This document shows, piece after piece, positions 25,324 to 33,731 of a DNA stretch of 35,395 nt. The notes below the pieces were generated by a model, which was not told the origin of the DNA, did no database searches, and saw only the letters and a list, made by a program, of their open reading frames with translations. The stretch is from an uncultured Saprospiraceae bacterium (lineage in GTDB: Bacteria; Bacteroidota; Bacteroidia; Chitinophagales; Saprospiraceae). Position 1 is the first letter of the stretch. Each line of letters starts with the position of its first letter. The position numbers and the translations under genes are program-made. Location of the stretch: NCBI GenBank assembly GCA_938016265.1, contig CALLWB010000130.1, forward strand, positions 1 through 35,395. The letters are read 5' to 3'.

Positions 25324-26761
25324 TCAAAATACTTTCTACCTCGTTCATTAATTGGTTTATAGTCACGTCATTCTCTTTAATCGCGCCCAAAATTTTTCCT
25401 GGCTCCTGGTGGATAATCTCTACTTGTTTTGCTGGATTTTTTGCGGATAAATCGAAGTCCTCAATATCTGTCACCTTAACCAGCCAGGACTTATCTGTGA
25501 CTGTTCGTTTGTGGTATAGTTCAACAAACTCCTTTAGGTGGTCCGAGTTGATTGGTTTGTTTTTAGTGAGCTTGTAAGGTGGCTCTACTTCGTAATACCA
25601 AATATCTGAAGTGCCTCCGGTGCGCTCAAAAAAGATGATGTTGGTTTTTACTCCGCTATAAGGCAAGAATACGCCAGCGGGCAAACTTACTATGGTATGT
25701 AAATTGAAGTGCTCCAGTAGCTCCTCCTTTAGCTCCTTGAATGCGTTGTTGGTTTGGAATAAAACGCCTTCAGGTACTACGATTGCAGCCTTACCTCCAG
25801 TACGTAACATCTTCATAAAATGCTGCATAAATAGCAACTCTGTTGCATTGCTTTTGATCGGGAAGTTCTGTTGTATCTCGCTTTTTTCCTTCCCACCAAA
25901 GGGAGGATTTGCTAGTATAATGTTGTGTCTGTTACCCTCCTGAAAATCTCGGATATTCTCCGTAAGGGTATTTATTTTGGCAATGTTCGGACTTTCCATG
26001 CCATGCAGTATCATGTTCATCATTCCCATAATGTATGCCAGTGGTGTCTTTTCGTTTCCAAAAAAAGTGTGGTATTGCAGTTGCTCAATATCTCCGGTCT
26101 TTTTGATTTTCTTCTGTAGGTACTTAAATGCCTGAATTAAAAAACCTCCTGTACCTACTGCACCATCATAAACGGTCTCTCCTATCTCTGGAGCGACTAC
26201 TTGAACCATTGCCTCTATTACGGCTCTAGGTGTGTAGAACTCGCCAGAATTGCCTCCGTCAGCTCCCATGCCTTTTAGGAGCTTCTCGTAGATGTTGGAT
26301 AGTTCTAGTTTATCGGTATCAAAATTTAACTCATTAACAATATCCAATACTTCGCGCATTGTGGACCCATTTGCTATCCGGTTGTCTAGGTACTCAAATA
26401 TCCCTTTGATCTTGTTTTTGAGTGCATAGGGGTTGGTATCACTAAATCCTTTGAGGTATGGGAACAACTCCCCATTTACAAAATTTTTAAGATCATCGGA
26501 GGTCAATGCTTTTTTGTGGTCCAGTTTCCCGTTTTCATCTTTGGGACATGCCCAGGTATTCCAGCGGAACCGCTCATCTATGATGTAGGTGTATTCTTTG
26601 CCGTCCAGGAATGCCTCATCTTCTTTTTGTTTCTCGAGGCTGTCTAGGTAGCGTAAAAACAAAATCCAGCTTATCTGCTCGGTATAGTGCATCGCTCCAC
26701 TGATACCATCGTCACGTCTTAGGATGTCGGTTATTCGGTCTATTTTCTGTTGTAGGGACAT
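25313..26761 (-). CDS. hsdM: Type I restriction-modification methyltransferase HsdM
   Basis: 482 aa. An N-terminal helical HsdM domain (about 5-135, TEQISWILFLRYLDSLE) is followed by an N6-adenine methyltransferase domain. The SAM-binding motif is at about 199-207 (DGAVGTGGF, with DG instead of the usual DP), and the catalytic N-P-P-F motif is at 285-288 (ILANPPFGG). The conserved GEFYTPRAV stretch is at about 173-181. With HsdS it methylates adenine in the host target; with HsdR it forms the restriction complex. The hsdR stop is separated by 42 nt and the hsdS start overlaps, supporting one operon. Confidence 0.95.
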   Translation of the reverse strand: MSLQQKIDRITDILRRDDGISGAMHYTEQISWILFLRYLDSLEKQKEDEAFLDGKEYTYIIDERFRWNTWACPKDENGKLDHKKALTSDDLKNFVNGELFPYLKGFSDTNPYALKNKIKGIFEYLDNRIANGSTMREVLDIVNELNFDTDKLELSNIYEKLLKGMGADGGNSGEFYTPRAVIEAMVQVVAPEIGETVYDGAVGTGGFLIQAFKYLQKKIKKTGDIEQLQYHTFFGNEKTPLAYIMGMMNMILHGMESPNIAKINTLTENIRDFQEGNRHNIILANPPFGGKEKSEIQQNFPIKSNATELLFMQHFMKMLRTGGKAAIVVPEGVLFQTNNAFKELKEELLEHFNLHTIVSLPAGVFLPYSGVKTNIIFFERTGGTSDIWYYEVEPPYKLTKNKPINSDHLKEFVELYHKRTVTDKSWLVKVTDIEDFDLSAKNPAKQVEIIHQEPGKILGAIKENDVTINQLMNEVESILNEG

Positions 26762-26803
26762 AAAGTATTTTGGTAGATAAAATTTGATTAAAAAAACGGG
26801 TAA

Positions 26804-29125
26804 TTAGGAAACTTTGTACAATTCACGCTGCAAATTTAAGAATGCATCTACTATTTTCTGATTGCCTCCAAATCCGGCTATTACTTCTCTTTGTGTTGCA
26901 CTCTTATTTAGTTTCATCAATTCAGTTAGGTTGTCGCGGTTTAGTTCTTTGATGCCGTCCGCCTCGTATCGTTCGAGTAGGAATTTTAAAAAGTGTTGAG
27001 CTTTGAGATTGCTGTAGACTTTAAAAAACTGCTCGTTGTCTTTGACTTTGGCAGCGCGCAATTTACGAGTTAAAATCTCTTTACTATGGGAAATGTGATT
27101 TAAAATATCAAATACATCGCTATTGGGAGATTCAAACATCCCTTTAAAATCCTGGAGCTGTTGGTCTCCTATGCCAATGCTTTTAAGGTGCTCCAGTAGC
27201 TCTAGTCTAGTATTAGGGTCTGACCAAATATCTCGAAGTTGTTGCTCGTTTTTGTACAAGGATGGTAAGTGGCCTATTAGCTCGGTTAGCAGTTGACTTG
27301 CTGTTACTGGTTTACCGTCTGCATTGAGGTATTTAATTTGAATGTCTTCTACTCTCAAAACACGGTCTTTGGGTAATCGAATTTCTATTTTTTCTCTTGG
27401 TGGTGGTTCGTCAATTGGTTGCTCTGTATCTCCGGTGTCGGTTTCTCCTCCTATTATTTCCGGTTCAGTTCCTTCCTCCAGATTGACTGTGATTTTTGTT
27501 TCTTCCTCTGGTGGTCCGTCCCAGTCATTATCTTCGAATAGTACAGTTGCTCCGGTAAAATCAATAATAGTAAAGTAGTCCTTATTGTCAAATAAGCGAG
27601 TACCTCGGCCAATGATTTGTTTAAACTCGGTCATTGAATTTATAGTACGAGCTAGGACGATATTACGAACGTTTCGCGCATCTACTCCGGTTGTCAGCAT
27701 TTGGGAGGAGGTCACAATGGTAGGAATGTCTCTATCATTGTTTTGAAACTGTTCTAAATACTTCCTTCCTACTTTTTTCTCATCGCTGGTAATTCGTACA
27801 CAATAATCAGGGTCTTTATTGTTTTTGTGCTTATTTATGAAGTCTCGAAGGTTTGCTGCATGGGGTTGGTCGACACAAAAGACAATCGTTTTATCTAGTG
27901 GTCGGATATTCGTCAAGATGGTACGGGCAATTAAATCTAGGCGCTCTGGTAGGTAAATAGTCCTATTAAAGTCTTTAATGGTGTATGTTTTGTCCTCGTC
28001 AATTTCTCCTCTTACTACATCCTCATGATAGGAGTATTTGAACTCATCAATATTGGTCGTAATACGCATAACCTTATAGGGAGTCAAGAACCCATCGTTT
28101 ATACCTTCCTTTAGTGAATACTCATATACAGGATCTCCAAAATAATTGTAGGTATCAACATTGTCCTGTCGTTTTGGTGTTGCGGTAAGTCCTAGGTGTA
28201 TTGCACTCCCGAAGTGGTCCAGTATTTCGCGCCAGCTTCCCTCCTCGTTTGCGCTTCCTCGGTGGCATTCATCAATTACAACCAAGTCGAAAAAGTCAGT
28301 AGGATAGTCTCTAAAATAGCCGTCCTCGGTTTCTCGCTCGGAGTCACTCACCGCCTGGTAAATAGCAAAGTAAATACTAAAGTTAGTTGGTACTTTTCCT
28401 CCAGCTTTTCGAATTTCTGCACCTGTTATTTTGGTTAGTTCTTTTTCTAGTGGATTGAATGTATTTATTGCCTGGTCAACTAAGATATTTCTATCTGCCA
28501 GGAATAACACCTTAGGCCGTCTATGTGCCCCGTCAACATTCCAACGGGCCTGGAATAGTTTGTAAATGATTTGGAAGGAAATGAACGTCTTTCCTGTTCC
28601 TGTTGCCAGTGCTAGCAATACCCTTTTTTTATGGTCTGTAATTGCCTCAACTGCCTTGTTAATTGCCAGCTCTTGATAAAAGCGAGGAGTCATTCCTTCC
28701 CTTGTCAAAAATCCAGTTTCGAAAACTTTATCTCTTATTTCGTTGGGTTGGTGGATACGGTTGTATAGTTCCTCTGGTGTTGGATAGGTTTCAATATATT
28801 GGCCTGTTCCATTAAGCATATCAAACTCGTATATTTTGAGCCCATTGCTAGAATACGCGAATTGTAGTTTTAGTTTCTTAGCGTAATTTTTAGCTTGTTC
28901 TAGTCCGCTGGTAGGGTGGAGGTCTCGCTTTTTTGCTTCTAGTACTGCGAGTGTTTTGTTCTTGTAAATGAGTCGGTAATCTGGTATTAACTGCTCGCCT
29001 CGTTTGCCTCCTCCTATTTTCTTCCCATCAGTAAAAGACTTTTCACGAATTATCATTTCTCCGGTCCAGCCAGCATCTTTTAATTGAGGGTCGATATAAT
29101 TTGCTCGAGTATCAGCTTCAGTCAT
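26804..29125 (-). CDS. hsdR: Type I restriction endonuclease/translocase HsdR
   Basis: 773 aa. The N-terminal PD-(D/E)xK nuclease shows Asp49 (LIPDYRL) and Glu63-Ala-Lys65 (LAVLEAKKRD). The SF2 translocase motor has Walker A at about 174-180 (ATGTGKT), DECH at 285-288, TATPKR at about 314, and a late IIGRGTRLFD motif. A C-terminal EcoEI-like HsdR domain (to about 770, AGFGGNQKIVDAFLNLQ) points to a type IB-like enzyme. The protein pumps DNA past unmodified sites and cuts on collision. All motifs are intact. It is first in the hsdRMS operon, with its promoter in 29126-29289. Confidence 0.95.
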   Translation of the reverse strand: MTEADTRANYIDPQLKDAGWTGEMIIREKSFTDGKKIGGGKRGEQLIPDYRLIYKNKTLAVLEAKKRDLHPTSGLEQAKNYAKKLKLQFAYSSNGLKIYEFDMLNGTGQYIETYPTPEELYNRIHQPNEIRDKVFETGFLTREGMTPRFYQELAINKAVEAITDHKKRVLLALATGTGKTFISFQIIYKLFQARWNVDGAHRRPKVLFLADRNILVDQAINTFNPLEKELTKITGAEIRKAGGKVPTNFSIYFAIYQAVSDSERETEDGYFRDYPTDFFDLVVIDECHRGSANEEGSWREILDHFGSAIHLGLTATPKRQDNVDTYNYFGDPVYEYSLKEGINDGFLTPYKVMRITTNIDEFKYSYHEDVVRGEIDEDKTYTIKDFNRTIYLPERLDLIARTILTNIRPLDKTIVFCVDQPHAANLRDFINKHKNNKDPDYCVRITSDEKKVGRKYLEQFQNNDRDIPTIVTSSQMLTTGVDARNVRNIVLARTINSMTEFKQIIGRGTRLFDNKDYFTIIDFTGATVLFEDNDWDGPPEEETKITVNLEEGTEPEIIGGETDTGDTEQPIDEPPPREKIEIRLPKDRVLRVEDIQIKYLNADGKPVTASQLLTELIGHLPSLYKNEQQLRDIWSDPNTRLELLEHLKSIGIGDQQLQDFKGMFESPNSDVFDILNHISHSKEILTRKLRAAKVKDNEQFFKVYSNLKAQHFLKFLLERYEADGIKELNRDNLTELMKLNKSATQREVIAGFGGNQKIVDAFLNLQRELYKVS

Positions 29126-29289
29126 AACGTTACGGGTTATTTTTGGGGTGTCACAGTTTTGCTAAGTTAGTGAATGAAATACAAATATTCAATTTTTGAC
29201 TTTATGTGTTTTTCTCGCAGCTCTCCGCAGCTTTTTCGATTTTATCCGATAAATATTAGTCTGTCATATTCCCAAAGGAACAGAAACAA

Positions 29290-29526
29290 CTACCGTACAA
29301 ATCGAATTTCGATAGTGTAAACTTTGCCGTCTTTAGCCTCTACTTTCAATAAACCAAGTTCCTTTGCTTCTTTAGATAGTCGGGCTAAGGTCCAATAAGA
29401 AGGAAACACACCATCATCCTCGCGCATATCTGCACACAACTTTTTCAAGTTCGTCCAGACATCTATGATTTTATCATCTAGGATCAATATGTAGACACGT
29501 CTGATTTGCACCATGATCGCAAACAT
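29290..29526 (-). CDS. Small hypothetical protein, possible winged-helix-like
   Basis: 78 aa from the ATG at 29526; an ATG at 29514 is equally possible, and the longer frame starts at a TTG. The sequence ends SYWTLARLSKEAKELGLLKVEAKDGKVYTIEIRFVR, where a helix is followed by a beta hairpin, as in a winged helix, but no family is recognised. It lies divergently from the plus-strand operon at 29620 and 164 nt upstream of hsdR. A regulatory role for one of these neighbours is a guess. Confidence 0.45.
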   Translation of the reverse strand: MFAIMVQIRRVYILILDDKIIDVWTNLKKLCADMREDDGVFPSYWTLARLSKEAKELGLLKVEAKDGKVYTIEIRFVR

Positions 29527-29619
29527 AAGGCAAATAGTTTTATTCAGAATTTGAAAATACAATCAATGCCTCTATATTTGTATTTGTTGAAAACTTTTTT
29601 CTACTAAATACCAAATCAA

Positions 29620-30036
29620 ATGGATTCCTTACTCAATGAGCATTCAAAATTTGTAGTCAGACAATACCGAAAGGTAACCAACGACTATTTAAGCAGCGTC
29701 ACCGCAATAAATAACCAACTGTATGAAAGTATCAAGGCAATCCTATCCAGTCCCCATAGCTACGAGCCAAGCAAGCCACAAGAGGAACTACAAGCAGCTA
29801 TTCAAAAAATTATTGATTTGGTTGACCTTACTGACAATCTGCCTGTTTTCCGTATCAGTAGCCTATCCGATTTGATAGATGAGGAAAAAACTAACCTCTA
29901 CCCGTTCCACCATTTGACCAACGCAGCACGGGAGCAACTTGCAGAACTTTGCCAAATAGCAAACGGGATGCACCAAGCAACTGACAACTATATCAATACA
30001 ACATTATTCGAGCTATTAAAAAGCTGGGAGAAATAA
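29620..30036 (+). CDS. Hypothetical protein, all-helical
   Basis: 138 aa, acidic and apparently all alpha-helical, with no signal peptide or membrane segment and no motif I recognise. It starts about 94 nt from the divergent small gene and is the first of three plus-strand genes (31 and 40 nt gaps) that end with the terminase-small-subunit-like gene, so it is probably expressed with it. Function unknown. Confidence 0.6.
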   Translation: MDSLLNEHSKFVVRQYRKVTNDYLSSVTAINNQLYESIKAILSSPHSYEPSKPQEELQAAIQKIIDLVDLTDNLPVFRISSLSDLIDEEKTNLYPFHHLTNAAREQLAELCQIANGMHQATDNYINTTLFELLKSWEK

Positions 30037-30067
30037 CAATTTAACTAGCAAATCAAAAAAATAATAA

Positions 30068-30733
30068 ATGGGACGTTATACAACGGGAGCCTGTAGCACA
30101 AAGGAGTGTATGCGATTAAATATTTCAGATCTCAAAAGGAGTGGATTCTTTAGACCTGGATGCGAAGTAAGTGGTTCTTATCATTGGACCCGAGGAGATA
30201 GGCCGTCAGGAAGCATTAAAATTCATTCCTACAATCTAGGACAAACGAGGTACATCATATTGTCTTACGGTATTTCTCGCCATGGGAAAACTGTAAAAAT
30301 TGAGGATAGAATAGATATAGAATCTATACCGTCAAATCTAGGTATTGGGGAGGTATTGTTTTTTAAATGCCCTAGTACAAATAGACGATGCAAAACGCTC
30401 TATACTCGTAATGGTTTTGACTACTTCAGGAGCCGTCAGTACTTTGGTAACAACATTTTTTATGAAGTTCAGATGGTCGCAAAACGAGACATTCACAATA
30501 CGAACTATTGGAACCTGAAACGAGGCAAAGAACTAAAAGAGCTGATCGAGAAACAAAATACAAAAAATTCAAAGTGGAGGTACAACGGGGAACAAACCAA
30601 ATGGTTCAAGCGACTTCAAAAGTTGAACAAGCGACTCAATTATTTAGATGATGCACGCTGGATGGAATGTTTTGCATTCCTAGAAAACATGGGAGCTTAT
30701 AACGAGCTTATGGAAAATAACCTAAATCCCTAG
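30068..30733 (+). CDS. Hypothetical protein with Cys-pair motif
   Basis: 221 aa, basic, no signal peptide. It contains ACSTKEC near the start and FFKCPSTNRRCKTLY at about residues 98-112, a C-P-x-x-x-R-R-C-x-x-L-Y pattern that I associate with small proteins of unknown function on plasmids and islands. The C-terminal part is helical and rich in Lys/Trp. A nucleic-acid-binding role is possible. It is the middle gene of the three-gene operon. Confidence 0.6.
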   Translation: MGRYTTGACSTKECMRLNISDLKRSGFFRPGCEVSGSYHWTRGDRPSGSIKIHSYNLGQTRYIILSYGISRHGKTVKIEDRIDIESIPSNLGIGEVLFFKCPSTNRRCKTLYTRNGFDYFRSRQYFGNNIFYEVQMVAKRDIHNTNYWNLKRGKELKELIEKQNTKNSKWRYNGEQTKWFKRLQKLNKRLNYLDDARWMECFAFLENMGAYNELMENNLNP

Positions 30734-30773
30734 AAGAACACAAGGTATTTGTACTGGAAAAACTTGGAATAAG

Positions 30774-31229
30774 ATGAAAGCAAGACATCAATTATTTGCT
30801 CTGGAGTATCTGAAGGACTTAAACGGCAAACAGGCTGCTATAAGAGCCGGATACAGTCCTCATACGGCAAAGGAGCAAGCGGTACGGCTTTTAGGTGTCC
30901 AAGCTATCCAGGAGGCAATTTGTAAAGCAAAGGAGGACCGTAACTATCGACTAAACATTTCAAATGATATGGTAGTGAATGAGTTAATCAAAATTGGATT
31001 TTCCAACATTGCGGACTTTATAGAACGTTTTGACGGCTCCACCTTTCAATTGAAAAATAGTGAAGACATTGCACCGGAAGCTCTTGCTGCTATTAAACGG
31101 CTGGAAGTTTCTAAGGACGGTCTTATTAGAATAACCCTACACGACAAAATAAGCGCGTTGTTGAAGCTTTATGAGCATACGGCGACACAATACCCAAAGA
31201 AGAAAAGAATCGTTTATAGGAGGGCTTAA
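30774..31229 (+). CDS. Phage terminase small subunit-like protein
   Basis: 151 aa. Residues 4-56 (HQLFALEYLKDLNGKQAAIRAGYSPHTAKEQAVRLLG) match the N-terminal HTH pattern of Terminase_2-type small subunits: F-x-x-E-Y-L-x-D-x-N-x-x-Q-A-A-I-R-A-G-Y-S. A middle helix pair (ISNDMVVNELIKIGFSN) and LHDKISALLKLYEH near residue 125 also fit the family. Small terminases recognise the packaging start site on phage DNA and pair with a large ATPase subunit, which is absent here. In the island context, this lone gene may redirect a helper phage's packaging, as in some staphylococcal pathogenicity islands. That role is inferred. Confidence 0.75.
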   Translation: MKARHQLFALEYLKDLNGKQAAIRAGYSPHTAKEQAVRLLGVQAIQEAICKAKEDRNYRLNISNDMVVNELIKIGFSNIADFIERFDGSTFQLKNSEDIAPEALAAIKRLEVSKDGLIRITLHDKISALLKLYEHTATQYPKKKRIVYRRA

Positions 31230-31333
31230 TTGGTGTTAACTTTTGTTATCCTTATTGAGATATTGATAGACCAACAATTCCCAATTTTGTCCCCTACTGA
31301 AAAATTCAAATCAGGGCCTACTACAACCTCAAC

Positions 31334-31365
31334 AAGCCCCTTACAAGGCCCTAGTAAGCCCCTAA
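31334..31365. repeat. Three 11-bp-spaced imperfect direct repeats
   Basis: AAGCCCCTTA (31334), AAGGCCCTAG (31345) and AAGCCCCTAA (31356) repeat with an 11-bp period next to the 3' end of the polymerase-like gene. GGCCTACT at 31315-31322 can also pair with AGTAAGCC at 31353-31360 with one mismatch. They could be iteron-like binding sites or part of a convergent terminator. Confidence 0.35.
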
Positions 31366-31366
31366 A

Positions 31367-33067
31367 TTATTCGATGTGCAATTGATATTCGTCTATACCA
31401 ATTTGCCTATCTAGTATGGAGCGAACAACTCCCTCAACCCTATTCAAATCCATTTCACGACATAGGATAGAATCGTGTTTACTAAATACGGTGTATCCCT
31501 GCTCCAGTAAAGTATTAAGAATAGTATCAATAAACAGATGGCTCTCTATCAGTTGCAGTTCTATTGCAAACTGATTATCTCCGAACTCTTTTTTAAATTC
31601 GTCTATTAGATAAATCACGAACGGGAACAACTCCTTTAGTTTATTTTTGGAGCTGGTATAGTTTTTATGTTTGGAAAAGAATATTTCGAACATGATCCGC
31701 TTTGCTTCCTTTCTTCCTTGGTCTCCAAGAGACAAATATAAATTGTCTTGGATGTACTCGTATAGTTGCCCACTTTTTGCAAGTTCTACAAAACGAGACA
31801 GACCTTCTGTAAAATCAGTACTTCCAGCGTTTTTTAATACGTATTGCTGGGTACTTTTTACGCACATATAAGCTAGTCGGTTTGTTCCTTCATTGCTTTC
31901 TAAGTCAATTTGTGTCCGTTGAGTGGAAGACTCACTAGTAAAATTCTCTTGAATTTCTATGTTCTTGTCTACATTTCCTCCCTTTCCTTTGTATTTATTA
32001 ATATAAACCCTATCCAGGTGAAAAATGCGGCTGACACATTTTGATTTTTCTAAATCGTTTAGTTTTAGAGGCTTCAATAGGTACTTTTCAAGCTTCCAAG
32101 CCAATATAAGGAACTGTGAATTTTTCAAGTCGATGTTTACTAAATGCTGACCATCAATTTTGAAGAACGAAAGTAGTATACCTGGCATGTTGGTCAAGTT
32201 GGTATCAAGTCTCAAATTAGAACTATTTCGGTTCGCTCTTACTTGCTTGTTGTATAGCAGTCGAGCGGACCTGTAGTAATTGCAAAATATATGCTGTCGC
32301 TTTAGGCGGAGGTACTTGGTTTTATCCTGAAGGTAGAACTTTCTTTTGTCTTGAATTAATGTGAGTCCTTCGCTTGCTGCTATTTTTCGCGCTGTTCTAA
32401 TTGAACATTCACACTTTAAGCTCCTACTTCCTCCTTTGAAGCTAGGGAAGTGCTTGTCTCTTATTTCGAAGCTGGGGAGCCTTAAAGTAAAATAAGTCTC
32501 TGTTATCTGATCGTCAAATTTAAGATGGTGTACAGCTTCCTCACTAGCAGCATAGTCGTTTATATAACTACGTACCTCTTTAATCGGAACTCTTAAATTC
32601 TTTAGTAGGGAGCGCGTTTTTTTCTGGATTGGTTCGTTTTGCTGATCCTTGTAAACCTTAGCCTCATAGGAGACCGTTTTGAAGTTATCGTCTATTAGCT
32701 CAAGATTTAGATGGTACGACTTACATTCGTGGTTATAGGTGGTGTAATAGTCGTCTGTTTGAATAATCCCTAACTCTTGAATGATCCTCCAGGACTTGAT
32801 GTAATTCTCTCCGAATGTCTTTTTTAATAAGGAGCAAGGTATCTGCTTTGGTTCGTCAAACAGCAAGCCTTCTTTTGCGTACATACTGAATAAGGTATTT
32901 ACCATACTTCGACATTTACCTTTTGTTCTAGGATCTTCAGCAATAGAACAAAGTAGGGTGTCAATCTTTATAGGGAGAACGGACATTAACTTCTCTTTAG
33001 AGCCTTTAGTTACTGTTTGTTTCCTCCGCTTATTACTATCTTTAAAGGTCGCCTTTGCACCTTTCAT
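31367..33067 (-). CDS. Divergent family-A DNA-polymerase-like replication protein
   Basis: 566 aa. The C-terminal half carries an ordered series resembling polymerase A palm motifs. First RLDTNLTNMP (286-295), like the R...NLQNIP stretch before motif A. Then motif A VNIDLKNSQFLILAW (310-324; Asp313). Then a motif-B-like GRKEAKRIMFEIFFS (451-465; Arg452, Lys456). Then a motif-C-like FSKHDSILC (528-536; His531, Asp532), preceded by a helix with LQLIESHLF. The spacing fits the fold. No 3'-5' exonuclease domain is seen. The N-terminal half is basic, with a possible winged helix near 80-120. Motif A as D-x-x-N-S-Q recalls TV-Pol-like relatives more than bacterial Pol I. It probably replicates the element. 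Alternative: an inactive homolog or primase-like initiator. Confidence 0.6.
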   Translation of the reverse strand: MKGAKATFKDSNKRRKQTVTKGSKEKLMSVLPIKIDTLLCSIAEDPRTKGKCRSMVNTLFSMYAKEGLLFDEPKQIPCSLLKKTFGENYIKSWRIIQELGIIQTDDYYTTYNHECKSYHLNLELIDDNFKTVSYEAKVYKDQQNEPIQKKTRSLLKNLRVPIKEVRSYINDYAASEEAVHHLKFDDQITETYFTLRLPSFEIRDKHFPSFKGGSRSLKCECSIRTARKIAASEGLTLIQDKRKFYLQDKTKYLRLKRQHIFCNYYRSARLLYNKQVRANRNSSNLRLDTNLTNMPGILLSFFKIDGQHLVNIDLKNSQFLILAWKLEKYLLKPLKLNDLEKSKCVSRIFHLDRVYINKYKGKGGNVDKNIEIQENFTSESSTQRTQIDLESNEGTNRLAYMCVKSTQQYVLKNAGSTDFTEGLSRFVELAKSGQLYEYIQDNLYLSLGDQGRKEAKRIMFEIFFSKHKNYTSSKNKLKELFPFVIYLIDEFKKEFGDNQFAIELQLIESHLFIDTILNTLLEQGYTVFSKHDSILCREMDLNRVEGVVRSILDRQIGIDEYQLHIE

Positions 33068-33099
33068 AATTGCATTATTTCTCCATTAGAGCAACACTT

Positions 33100-33117
33100 T
33101 AACTAAAATTTTAGTTA
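33100..33117. promoter_or_regulatory. 18-bp perfect palindrome upstream of the polymerase-like gene
   Basis: TAACTAAAATTTTAGTTA is a perfect dyad, 33 nt upstream of the polymerase-like start codon, where a promoter would lie. It may be a repressor operator or an origin element. Confidence 0.5.
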
Positions 33118-33151
33118 TATTTACCCTTGGTATTAGTAAATAAAATTAAGG

Positions 33152-33229
33152 GCCTACTGGACAAAGAGTAGGCATAGACATTTCAAATCCTGCCAGGTAA
33201 AAAAATAGCCTTTTGAATATCTGGCAGGA
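33152..33229. other. Candidate replication origin: clustered inverted repeats
   Basis: The 174-nt gap between the small HTH gene and the polymerase-like gene has two more inverted repeats besides the 18-bp palindrome: GCCTACT/AGTAGGC (33152-33158 and 33167-33173, 8-nt loop) and TCCTGCCAG/CTGGCAGGA (33188-33196 and 33221-33229, loop with an A7 run). Their density next to a replication gene suggests an origin; a terminator for the HTH gene is the alternative for the second. Confidence 0.4.
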
Positions 33230-33241
33230 ATAAAATGTTTC

Positions 33242-33526
33242 TTACTGTGAACCGAATTTCTTAACTGACTTTAAAGCCTCCATAAGTTCCTCCTCTTTAT
33301 ACCGTACACTTCTGCCAATCTTGTAGGCTTTCAATTTACCTTTTTTGGTATAGGTATTTAATGTTGGCAGGGAAATACTAAGTATCTCCGCTGCTTCTTT
33401 CCTGGTTAGTAACTTCGTTTCTTCACTTTTGCTTTCACTCGTTTGACTGTTACTAATGGCCCGAGTGACCGCTTCTTCAATTGCTTCTTTTAAGTTGAAG
33501 CCATTTATTCTTAAATCTAAATTCAT
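33242..33526 (-). CDS. AlpA/MerR-like small HTH protein, probable excisionase or regulator
   Basis: 94 aa. Residues 35-90 form an HTH_17-type (excisionase/AlpA-like) domain: KLLTRKEAAEILSISLPTLNTYTKKGKLKAYKIGRSVRYKEEELMEALKS, a MerR-like helix-turn-helix with a short wing. The N-terminal 34 residues are polar and Ser-rich. Such proteins sit beside integrases on Bacteroidota islands and either bend DNA for excision or control the excision genes. It lies between the integrase (205 nt upstream) and the polymerase-like gene, all on the minus strand, with 11-bp direct repeats in the upstream gap. Confidence 0.75.
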   Translation of the reverse strand: MNLDLRINGFNLKEAIEEAVTRAISNSQTSESKSEETKLLTRKEAAEILSISLPTLNTYTKKGKLKAYKIGRSVRYKEEELMEALKSVKKFGSQ

Positions 33527-33679
33527 GGATCTTGATTAAGGTGTTTACGGGCTTCATTTGGTATGGTTTATTTTATTACTTCAATATACGTACTTTTATC
33601 AAGTTTTACAATCTCATTCGGATTATTTACTAACAATTTGTTTCATTTTCTGTTAATAACAACTAAATCTTTCGTTTAT

Positions 33680-33701
33680 CGTATTACTTTCGTATTACTT
33701 T
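33680..33701. repeat. Tandem 11-bp repeats upstream of the small HTH gene
   Basis: CGTATTACTTT occurs twice back to back (33680-33690 and 33691-33701), between the integrase stop and the HTH gene start. A weaker copy (ACGTACTTTT) lies near 33588. The 11-bp period fits adjacent binding on one DNA face, so it is a candidate autoregulatory or Xis site. ATATAC-AAT-GTATAT follows at about 33705-33719. Confidence 0.45.
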
Positions 33702-33731
33702 TGATATACAATGTATATACATATTATATTT

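Noticed and set aside
31334-31365. CRISPR-like array
   Set aside because: The repeats are about 10 nt, imperfect, and have no spacers; iteron or terminator is more likely.
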